Positions 28,201-40,200 of a stretch of 64,000 nt of DNA are shown here, one piece after another. The DNA is taken from assembly GCF_037038585.1 (NCBI RefSeq), contig NC_092520.1, positions 12,841,001 to 12,905,000 on the forward strand, written 5' to 3'. Made by a program: the position numbers and the translations under genes. The first letter of the stretch is position 1. Each line of letters begins with the position of its first letter. The notes below the pieces were generated by a model. It was not told the origin of the DNA. It searched no databases and worked only from the letters and a program-made list of their open reading frames with translations. Source of the DNA: Patagioenas fasciata. Taxonomy: Eukaryota > Chordata > Aves > Columbiformes > Columbidae.

Positions 28201-31200
28201 GAGGAATGAAAGGAACCTTCATCATCACTGTTTGTTGTAGATAAGTACTTACATTTAAAGAACAATGCCCACTGAACACTGCACAGCTTTTTCCATTACA
28301 GAAATCTGATGAAAACTGGCAGTGTTTTCATGAACTTTTACATAAAGGAATTAGAAGGTGATAGTGTGAAATTTGTGTGATGTGAGTGCCTGAAAGCATG
28401 TAACATAACTTAGCTCTTACGACAGCAGGCAACTTAAAATCGTTATATCAGAAATAGGAACAATTTGGGATAATTTTTACTTTTAAGAACTTGTACATTG
28501 ATTTCAGTAGGATTTGCCTTATACGAAACGGACTTGATTCTGGCAAGCAACAAATATCTTCAGCATGGTAATGACCAGCCTCTCTGTTTTGATGAAAGTC
28601 AAGAGGAGGTGATGCCATTTTGCACACTTCAGGAGGCACTCTTACCCCTAAAATCATTCTGCTCCCCTTACCCAAATTAAGGAATTGATTAAATAAGTCT
28701 ACTGAAGAGTGTCATTGATGGCAGTGGGTTTCAGCCGTGGGGTGATGTACCACCTTGCAAGAGCAGGGTGCTAGGGTCTGGCCCAGTGTAGGTGGAGGAA
28801 GTCTTTAAAAACAGAAATTTACCCTAGCAATTGTTTCCAATCCACATAGCTCCTAGAGAGTTTTGAATGTGTATTTGTATCCATGAGATTCCTGACTGCT
28901 CAGCTGGCCAAGGACTGTCTCCAGACTCTTTCTCCTCCCAGGTGGCATGGAGGCACTGTATGATGTTCAAATCTGCAAAAAAAACCTGTCTCGACCTTCA
29001 CCATTCAGCCACAAGAGAAGATACTATATCGCTGCTGAAGAAGTGCTCTGGAATTATGGACCTGACGGTTATGATAAATTCACTGGGCAGGGTTTAAATG
29101 CCACTGGCAGGTAAGCTTTCTTGTCCTCTCCTATTTTGCTTTAATTTCAGGAGTCTGGGTGAGACTTCCCCAGTGATTCACCAGGGCTAGGTCTTGCACT
29201 GTTATTAATTTTAATTGAAAGGGCAGGGAGGAATGGATTTACATAACTTTGTCGGGGAGTTAGATTTGTAACTGCAGCACTTGGAGTTGCCTCCTGGAAG
29301 CACTTATCTTGCTTCATTAAGTCCATAGAGAAAGTGAGCCTGGGTGAGGTATGCAAAGTTCAGCAGAGTTAATGACCCTACGTCAAGACTCCTCAGGCAG
29401 ATTTCACACCTCCTATCACTGTATCTCAGAGGTGCCATAATGGTAGATTTTTGCCCCTGCTATTACTGATGAAGATGAATTGTATTACAGTATCTCCCAG
29501 GAAAACTAAGGAGGCTTAGAGACACATTGTGCACAAGCAATGGTACAGGTCTTGCCCTGAGGTATCACAGTATGTTTGGGATTGGAAGAGACCTCAAAAG
29601 ATCATCTAGTCCAATCCCCCTGCTGGAGCAGGAATACCTAGGTGAGGTCGCACAGGAAGGTGTCCAGGCGGGTTTTGAATGTCTCCAGGGAAGGAGACTC
29701 CACAACCTCCCTGGGCAGCCTGTTCCAGTGTCTGTCACCCTCACTGAGAAGAAGTTTTTTCTCAAATTTAAGTGGAACCTCTTGTGTTCCAGCTTGATCC
29801 CATTGCTCCTTGTGCTATCATTGTTTGCCACTGAGAAGAGCCTGGCTCCATCCTCATGGCACTCACCCTTTATATATTTATAAACATTAATGAGGTCACC
29901 CCTCAGTCTCCTCCAAACTAAAGAGACCCAGCTCCCTCAGCCTTTCTTCATAAGGGAGGTGCTCCACTCCCTTGATCATCTTTGTTGCCCTACGCTGGAC
30001 CCTCTCCAGGAGTTCCCTGTCCTTCTGGAACTGAGGGGCCCAGAACTGGACACAATATTCCAGATGGGGTCTCATCACGGCAGAGTAGAGGGGAAGGAGG
30101 ACCTCTCTCGATCTACTAACCACCCCCCTTGTAATACACCCGAGGATGCCATTGACCTTCCTGGCCACAAGGGCACAGTGCTGGCTCATGGTCATCCTGT
30201 TGTCCACCAGGACCCCCAGGTCCCTTTCCCCTACACTGCTCTCTAATATGTAATTTCCCAACCTATACTGGAACCTATACTGGTAGTTAGGGGTAAGTTG
30301 ACATAGATCTTGCCCTAAGTAAATGAGGTTAAATACATGGAAATCTAATGCAAAATGAATGCCTATTTGTTCACTAATTCAAAACTGTAATTCAGACCAG
30401 TAATATTTTCACTTGTCTGCTATAAACGTGTATGCAAACTACTAACTCGGGAGGATGTTTCTCCTGTGGCTAGAGTAATAACTTTATCCTTAATGAAGTG
30501 TTTTGCCTGAACCTCCAGTTATTTAACCAGTCTGATTTGTTAATTCCACAGTGAATCTGCAATATATTTCACACAAGGGATTGACAGAATAGGAGGGCAA
30601 TACTGGAAAGTTCGCTATGTGGAATACACTGACGCAACGTTCAGTAAGAGGAAAGTTCGGTCAGAGGATATGAAGCACTTGGGAATACTTGGTACAGTGA
30701 AAGTTTTCCCCTCCTCTCATTACATTGGGTTTGAATGCAGATCCACTTGGATCCAGAGGGGAATTTTTGCGCATGCAGCTATCAGTCAGCCCTCTCTTGT
30801 TCAGATGGAAATAATGTCAGAGGGCAGTTCCTCTTACACCTTTCCTCTTTTTTTAAGGCCCTGTTATAAAAGCTGAAGTGGGAGATACAGTGCTAGTTAC
30901 TTTTGCCAACAAAGCCAAAAGGAGCTACAGCATTATGGCCCACGGTGTGAGTTTCAGCAAGCTGTCAGAAGGTGCTCCCTACCTAGATGGTAAGTTTTGA
31001 CTTTACTGTTGTATCATCACATCCGGAATACCTGAGTCTAAAGATGTCCTGTTGCTCTGCAGGTTTACGTTTTTTGTGGATGCTAAGGCACAAAATGGAT
31101 GATTTGATTAGTTTGTATTTACCCTACATGTCACAGCCTGTGAGTCTCCCCAATCTGCCAATGCGCTGGTTCTTCCCCTCGGACATGTGCCAGACAAAGC

Positions 31201-34200
31201 ATCTAAAAGTAACTGAGATCCATGTTGAGCAAAAGTCACAAACCCAGTACACTTTATGTTCATTCTAATCTAATATCACTCAACTGCAGTCACTTGGCCT
31301 CCTCTGGACATGCTCCAGAATGATGAAGCTTTGATCCGGTATGACACCCCTGCTGAATTTTTGGATATAGCTGTCCACATGGTCTGGGTGGCTTTATCGC
31401 TGACTCTCTAATCCATGTCGGGCATTGCCGTTGCTTTGCTGCCAGGATAGTCAGTGTCAGAAACATCTTTTATCCGATTGACCTGGAATATGAAGCAGTC
31501 ATAATTCTTATTAATTCTTATAAATATGTAAATGCTGAAATGGGGCATTTACCAAAGGCTACCTCTCATTTTGTGCAAGGACAGGACCTTTAACATCTAA
31601 GTTTAACCGTTAAATGTTAAATGTCACGCTTAATTGGTAGGTGCCTTTTTCAGTCAGTGACAAGAAACAAACTCTTCAGCGGTGAGAAGTCCCATTTACT
31701 TTGAACACCTATTTTAGCAAACAGTAGGTCACTCTTTGGAGATGTCTTTCTATCTCTTTCAACTACAGAAGGAGCCTAGATTTGGGTTAAGGACTAAGCT
31801 TTAGAGGGCTGAAGTAAGGTGGTCTGAATCTCATCCGTAGCATCTACAGAGATAATATTGTGGTCTCTCAAAAAGCTTTTGCTGCATTTGCAGCACCAAA
31901 AAGAAAGGTAGGTTTCTTCTTGTCTGAATTGCTTTGTTTCCACAACAACACATCAGAAAGAAACTCACACAACATAATCCCTCTTTTGAGAACTATGCTA
32001 AGATACTTAGGTCAACACGTAAAACTCATAACATCATACAAGAAAATTAATTCAAAAGGCTTTAATAAATTCTGTTCCCTCTAGCTGCTGACCTTGCAAC
32101 ACAACCAATATACCAGCAAGCCCTGGTGCATCACAGAACAACTGGCTTGAGTTCAGCCTTGAATTCATCTGCACACGTCCTGGTGCCACCCGTGGCAGAC
32201 GTAGTTCCCTGGTAGAAGTGCAGCTTCCCTCTGCTCACAGTCCTGTTGTGCTTTCATTTAACACTCCCCAGTAATAGTGCCCATCAGCATTGCATCCTTT
32301 TGTGTAGAGTAAAATCAAACTAAATTCTACAATTCAGCAGCAGTGCGAGCTGCACACTTCTGGATCTTTGGAGAGGAACTTGACTCCAGATCCATCAATG
32401 ACCTTTCTGGTCCTTCTCTCCTTGTAACCCTTGTGTCTTGGATTTCCATAGTATCTATCTACAAGTGTATACATGGAGAGGCCCTACAGGGGCTGTAGGT
32501 TTACACTGAAGGTCCATGATTTTTCAAAGGATGTGCATGGAGTGCAGCTTGTTCCTGTGCAAACACTGTACATAAATATATCTAGAGATATCTACAGATG
32601 TCTAAAGACATTTTTGAAGTTGTGCTCTTAGGAAATATTCTTCCATGCTGCATTTACCACTTGTCCAGTCTCAGAGGGTTTTTAACTCCGAAACAGTATT
32701 CTTCTGCTTACTGAAAACTGTTGCAGGATGAATCCAGTGGCATCTCATAATGTAACAGGAGTACCCTACTTTGTATTGCGGTTTGTGACAAATAGTATGT
32801 TTAAATGTAATACTGATATTTTTCACTCACATCTAAGTTTCTGAGAGGATTCTCTTGGAGTATTAGAGAGGAGTATCAGATCAGCGCAATATGCTGCTGC
32901 TTGACACATTTGACTGTGCTGAGAAAATCCAGTCAATGGTTGCCTAAGCGTTAAACCAAATTTCTGGTTTGATCTTCCACCTAGCAAAGACCAAAAAGTT
33001 TACTTAGCACGTGTTGTTTTTTCTACAAAAGGTAGAGGGCTGACCCCTTTTCCCAACTTTCCTTTCAAGTCCATTTTGTAAGTCCCCTCTGAGTGGACAC
33101 CAACACTCTTACAGTGGTTGAATTATACAAGTGGTTCTAAATCCACTCTGTGCAAAGCAGCAGACAATGGCCCAAATATTTTAAAAATAGCTTCTTCCAG
33201 ACACTCTGACAGAGGTTCCTGTGCATTGCTACAAAATCAGAAAGAAACAGTTACCAGGATGAAATTTGAATTCAAATTTCTAAGCAGCCATGGATGCAGC
33301 TCCACTCACTGATGTAATTGCTTTGTTGGTGCTTAATGAAAAGCTGGAGTCTGTGTTCATACCACAGATTAATCTCATTATAGGGCAGGTAAGCCAAAAA
33401 GATTAGTGGAAGCCATTTAAACCCAAGGATGAGCTTTGCATGACTTGCTGATTGAATCCAGATAATCCAGATAGTGTTGGAAGGTGTCTGGGTGAAGCAG
33501 CTAAACTTGTTCTGCAGGGAACAGGTTTGGTTGTCCCCATGGCACAAGACTCTGGTTAGATGTCCCCATGGCATAAGTACCCCGACTGTGGAATGGTTTT
33601 CCAGCTGTGGCTGCAAGGAGGGGAGGCAGTCCACAGAAATCAGCAGCTATGTCTGACTCCCAGCTAATGCTTATGTTCAAGCAGATAAAACCTTCCCATA
33701 ACCTTGATGCTCCTCATTTTTCTCTCTGCAGGCTATCTGAAGCCAGGAGCCCACGTTAAGCCAGGTGAAACCTTCACATACAAATGGAGGGTGCCTGAAA
33801 ATGGAGGTCCGTCAGAGGTTGACCCCCCATGCTTGACCTATCTGTACTACTCGGCCACCGATGCTGTCAAGGACACCAACTCTGGCCTCGTGGGGCCTTT
33901 ACTGGTCTGTCGGAAGAACACGCTGAACCACGACGGGATGCAGGTGCTCAACGTGAATATCCGCCTGTCCCTGGCAACACAATGGTGCACGGGGGGGGGT
34001 TCCCACATTGGCCAGTTCGCCCAGTTAAGAGATTAAAAAAAGTCATTTCTCAGGGCAAAACCTGACCTAGGGGGATGGTTAGGAAGATGATACTGTCATT
34101 CCCCAGTTTTCTGGATCAGCCCTAGGTTTTCCATCTTTTCCATGCACTTACTAGCAATGAATGCATCTAACTATCCTAAATAAGTAATGGACACTTTCTT

Positions 34201-37200
34201 TATCCTTCTGGCTGATGGAAGTGTGCTAACCCCTGCCTCTACCAGAACATACTAAGGAGGTGGTTACAATTTTAGGGGGAAAGAAAGCTTTGGTTTTTTT
34301 TAAAAAAAAAAACAAACGCTTTGGTAATTCTGCACAGACTTTTTTCTTCATGTCTTGGCTTTCTTCTTGGCTACAGAAAGGAATAGACAGAGAATTTTAC
34401 CTCCTCTTTTCAATCTTCGATGAGAATGACAGCTGGTATTTGAACAAGAATATCGAAGCGTTTACTGGAGACCCTTCAAAAGTAGATGAAAATGATGCAG
34501 ATTTCAAGGAATCCAACAAAATGCATGGTATGAAATATCCAATATCTGTTCATGAGATCTTTTCTTTAATTATATTAGGAAGAGGAGCTGGTAGATTTTA
34601 TCATCCTTCATAGCCAACTGCAGCGCACGGGAGGGTGAGGTGGAAGGCTGTTAGTCAGCTTATGGCTGCCTCCTGATTCTCTTGGAATGCATTTTGAAAC
34701 CTTAGTCACATTAGCAATGAATGCATCTACCTAACAACTACACCTGGAGACAGTGACCAGCATGTAGCTTTTAGAGAAAACACCTGAGTGTATAAAAGGG
34801 CATAATGCCAGCATCAGGCACCAGCTGCCAACGGTCACTGGTGATTTAAATGTCACTATTGGCCTTGGCACTGACTCAGACAATGAAGGTCGACCTGCCC
34901 TCCTCGGGCAGCTCTCACGTCGGCAATGACCCTCTCTGGCAGAGGAGAGGCAAAGACTAGAGGAATGGCCCATAATATTTTAAAACATCACTTCTGGGTG
35001 TAAGTATCTGACTTCAGATACCCTCTCTCTGACTTGTCCTCCTAGTTATTCCTGACATGACAGACTTGAGCAAATCACATAACCTCTCTTTGCTTTAGTT
35101 TTCCAAAGAGCATTGAGAATATATATTGTTAAGAGAACCTCAGGGCTTTCTGGACCCATCTATTTTATTCTTCCATTATGAGGTGGTATCTCATAGTATA
35201 GTTTTATTCTGCCATAATATCTTTCACACAGTGATCACAGAGACCATTTGAGGATTAGGGGGTTTAGCTTCGTAACACCCTTGTGGAAGAAAGACATCCA
35301 TTTTGGAAGTAAAAGTGGTTAAAATCACATCAAAAGGTTCCATCAGAACTGAATTTATGACTTGGACACTTTATGGCTGACTCCATGGCCTCAATGAGCT
35401 GGTTATACATTCTCCAGGCTGAAAGGAGGTACCTAATTTAAACACTTACCTGGTGTCTGTGAGGCACCCTGAAAAGCTTGGAGGAAAAGTGTTATATCAC
35501 TGCAGAAGGCTATTACAAGAATTTACAGGCTAAAAAGAAAGGTAGAAGATCAGAGTTTATAGGAATAGCATTTAGGCATTAATTTGGTATCATCCAGTGC
35601 TACCTTTGCTTCATAAAAGCCTCCTTTAGCTAATGCCACAACTTGCTGAGTTGTGATTTTCTTTCTGGGAAGGTGGTAGGAGGCTCTGTGATGAGTTTCC
35701 ATTGACCTGCTGCCAACCAGGTTCTTTCCTTCTCTTCCAGCTGTCAATGGTTACTTGTTTGGTAACCTGCCAGGCCTGGCCATGTGCAAGGATGACAGGG
35801 TGTCCTGGCACCTCATTGGGCTGGGCAGCCACTACGACATGCATGGGGTCCATTTCCAAGGAAACACCATCGACCTGAGAGGGACGACGAGGGATGGGCT
35901 GGCCTTGTTTCCTCATTTATCGGGTACAGCGCTGATGCAGCCAGACCGCGTGGGTACGTTCATGAGCTTATCTTGGTGGTGCAGGATGTGCAGAAACCAG
36001 GCAGCCAAAATAACAGTTGACGATATGCTCTGCTCTGCATGATGGAGGCTGAAAGCATGGAGACCATTTGGGACCTGGCATAGCGGAGAATTCAGGCTGG
36101 TGTACTTTTTTGGGAAGGTGCTGTAAATTAAATGTGTATGTGCACCAAAGAGCAGGGGCTTTGGTGACCTTGGGACAGGCAGAGCATCAGGCAGACAGAT
36201 AGCTAACAGGAAGGTCACAGAATTTCTAAAACTCTCAAAACAGGATTTTTTAGTGAAGATAGAATTAAATGCTGTGTAGACAATCTGCACTATCTAATGT
36301 ATTTTAGGACTTCAATAATAGTTATTCAGTAATAGTTAGTCTTCAGAAGTTTCTTCAGAAGCGGATACATTAAAGATACAATCACAGAATTGTAGAATGT
36401 CCTGAGTTGGAAGTGACCCACAAGAATCATTGAGTCCAACTAATGTCTTTGTCCCCCTTGAGATACGTTTAATTCTCATGTGTAATCCAATGATACATTC
36501 TTGAGACTCACAGGGGACAAACTCTTTGGTGGAAGCTCTTCAAACAAGCTTCATGCCAAAGAGTGCAACGTGACTTTTCTTTACATTGGTGCAACTCTGT
36601 TTAAGTCAACTGGGGTCATCAGAGTTGTTCAAGGTTATGCCAAGGGCCATACTCAGCCAGAGCACCTGATAGAATTATCTGTTGGCCTTGTGTTTGTGCG
36701 TTAAACCAGGGTTAGACCTCTGGTGCTGATGTTTGTAAGACAGCAGATTTTCTTATGTATACCCCATCCATTTCCACCACCTGTCATGAAGCTGCACTGC
36801 AGGACTCACACTAAACAATGTATTCTAGGAGATACTATTTTTTTACCAGCTAACTGTCTACTGGCAACAAGGCAAACTGAATGAATGATTAGATATTTTC
36901 AACCATCAACACCTGTTATTTTCTTTAACTGCATGTTACTTTATCTTTTTCATCAATTTTGCCCTAGAAGCACAAGGAATGAACTGATATCCAGTCTGGA
37001 CAAAGCTGTGCTTCTAATTTTGGTTCCATCTCTGACTCACATACGAAGTAGCTGTAGAGTGTTTTCCTTCTTCCAAGAGTTATAGCAGGTGGAGCATTGT
37101 GGTCAGCTTCTGCTTGAGTAAATGGGAAGGAGATTACAAATGTTAAAATCTGACCATGGACAGGCCAAAAGATGCTCCCACTGTCATCGCAACCTTTGAC

Positions 37201-40200
37201 CATCAGAGCTGTCAAAAAAATGGCCCATGGTGGTTTGGCCTTTCACGGAGGTAGAGCAAAGGGTCAGGAAGTTGCAGTTTAACTCAATCAGTTTTATACC
37301 ATATAGTTGCATATAAACAAAGGATTATAAACAACATCTTCCTGTTTGTTAGAGGCATTCTTGTATAATGGGTCTGTATTGCAAGCTTGCTAAGAGGCCT
37401 CCATTAGCCTGATTATACCAGGCAGCTGCAGGTGCTCCGTGGAGAACCTCATGCACCCAAGCCCAGCACAGCAGCTCCATGCTCAGGGACAAGGAAACAG
37501 CATTTCTGAAACACACACACTGTTTCTCTGTGTCATTATCAGTGCTGGAAATGCACATCTCTCCTACGTCTTCTTGTGCTCTCTATGGGCACGTCCACAG
37601 TGCGGGCAGCGCTGGTGAAGGCTTCCTGGCAAACTTGTTCCTGCTGCCAGCCATCTAATCAGTTGCTTTTCAGAGCTCCCTTGGCTAAGTTAATGTAACT
37701 CAAACAGTCAGAAGTAATTTATGGAAATTTTTGAGCAAATATGGAACAGGCTAGTGTTTCCTGTGGAGTAAAAGTGTTACTTGCTGACTTACAGATCTCC
37801 ATATGTGACTGTATTCACATTTCGCTTCTAGTTGAAGAACCTGTTGTAATGTAGGAATTACAGGCCACAACCCTGCAGTATTTTATCTGCATGTTTACTC
37901 TTGAGTGTGTGAATGTCAGCCTGAGTCCACATCCTCTTATGCCTTGAGACCATAGACCTTGTGGTGTCTAAAGGATATAATTGGTGCATATCCATTTTAT
38001 CAACTAGTTTCTCATCCAGTCGCCTTAATTTTTCAAAGCCAGTGGGCTCTGTGTGACATAAGCATCCCTTTGCTTGGCTTTCCATGAAGCATCATAGCCT
38101 GGGTTTGTTTGAGGAAAGATCAGAGATGTGCAAGGCACAGGACCTAATGTGGTAAGCTGCATTTTAAAGTATTTTTAAATTGCCTAAATCTCATGTGCTT
38201 TCCTTTCCAGGTACATTCAAAGTGGTTTGCAGGACTTTTGATCACTTTGTTGGTGGGATGAAACATCTCTATGAGGTCAGCAGCTGCCGTAACACCACCC
38301 GAGCCCAGCAGCAGCACGGAGCCATGAGGCTCTACTACATTGCTGCAGAGGAGGTGGAGTGGGACTATGCCTCAAATAAGAGCTCAGCACCGAACATTTA
38401 CAATGTCAGCAGCAATGAGGAAAGGTACCCAAAGTAAAAAATGCTTTTGGGTATGGGACACACTTATAGTGGAGAGGGACATTTGAAGCATCCTTTCATG
38501 AAGCCAGCCTTGCACTTTTTAGAAGGCACTCAAAAAAAAGCAAGCATGTTTGTAAAGAGACAACCTCAGACTAAACTAGTTCATAGGCAGAATTTTCAAA
38601 TGTTTTCATCTCAGAGTGTTTTGTATTGCTGTTGAACCCAAGAAGGCTTCCTAGTCCCTAAATCCGTGTGTATGTCCCAGGCCTAGCTTAACTCTACAAT
38701 GATGCCCCCAAGCCCCCTCCTCTCCCTTCTCCACCCTCCACAGTCTCTGGTTTTCACAGAGAAGAGACCCATGTCCCAGATGTGAACCCCTGCAAGCACT
38801 GCAGACTCATTAGGGAGGCGCTGAGCCCACTTCACTGGCTCCCCTGGTAAAGCCAGAAGGCAGTAACAGCCACAAGTGAATCACATCTGCACTGCACTGT
38901 GCTAAGGAATAAAAAACGCATGCAGAAAATACATATTCCAGATCATATTGCACAGGAAGGTCTCTGAGAGCACTTTGGTGAAACCAAAAAGGTACAAGGA
39001 ACATATTTCAAAAATAAACCTTAGAAAAGTGTCTGGGGAACTGCATCCTTTAAAGAGGAAGAGTATGGTGAAGTTGTTAGAAAACATATCTAAAGAGTCA
39101 CAAGTGATGAAGCTTGTTTGAAGAAAATGTTAACTCCACTATTGTCAAAAGCAGCTGTTGCACACACAGTATATTACTACAATAATCAGCGTTCTTGCCG
39201 ACTATTTTGCTTTTGTTTAGTATGTTGTGAGCCAGCCTCGCAACTCCCCTGCCAAGGGCACCTTGGAAATGAGCTGCCAGGAGACAGAGCTGCTCTCAGA
39301 AGAGGGTGCTTGCTCTCAGAAGAGGGTGGATGCTCTCCTCCACAGCTGGTGGTGAGTGTCCTCTGCTGGTGATCCCACTGGTCCCTCTGGGATCTCACAG
39401 GAGCTGCCACAAACTGTGAGAGACTGTAGAAACCTGGAAGGCACACAAAAAGCATTCTCTGCCGGATGTAGAAGGGAAAATATAATACATTTCTTACTTT
39501 ATCTTCATGCTGGGAAAGCATCCAGCCCTACACAGCAGCAGGGGGGCAGGGTAAAGCACCCCACTGTTATCTCAGATGATGGCTTTTGCTTTGGAAATGG
39601 TTAGGCTTCAGTTGTCATCCTCTGTGGGTGGCTGATAGCCAAGATAGTGAAAGCAGCCATTGTGATAAGAGGATTCAGGTTTGCAGGGACAGGCAGTATC
39701 TTTTATATCCTCTTTGGAGCGGAAGATGCAGCTGAAGTGGCCAAACCCACTCTTAGCTTAAATTTATCTCTGACAGCTCTGGTGAAGGATTTGTGTTCCC
39801 AAAAGTTTGTGGTGAATGCAAAGAGGGTGCACATTTAGTGAGAATTATCACTGTTGTTATTTACTGTTTAAAATCTCTTGCAGCACCAATGGCTTCACAT
39901 CAATCAACACACTGGACCAAGCTGTATATTCTAATCACATCTGTTGTGAATAACACAACAGTTGTAGCCTTTAGATATGTAAGGTTTAGTTCTTTTAATT
40001 TTTTCTTTTTTCTTTTGCAGTTATGGGCATGTTTTCCTAAACCAAGCAGAAGACCTGATCGGTTCAAAGTACAAGAAGGTGGTTTACAGGGAGTACACAA
40101 ATGGCAATTTCACACAGCGCAAAGTGAGGTCAGAGGAGGAAGAACACTTGGAAATCCTGGGCAAGTAGCTATCACAGCTCACATACTGAGTCTCATGGAT

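Noticed and set aside
29896-30261. A 121-codon minus-strand frame that looks like a conserved protein
   Set aside because: It is the C-terminal end of the CR1 reverse-transcriptase ORF inside a truncated LINE, not a host gene.
40161-40166. HEPHL1 as a pseudogene because exon 13 lacks a GT donor
   Set aside because: GCAAGT is the normal consensus of GC-AG introns. The other 19 exons are intact and the joined frame has no stop, so the gene looks functional.
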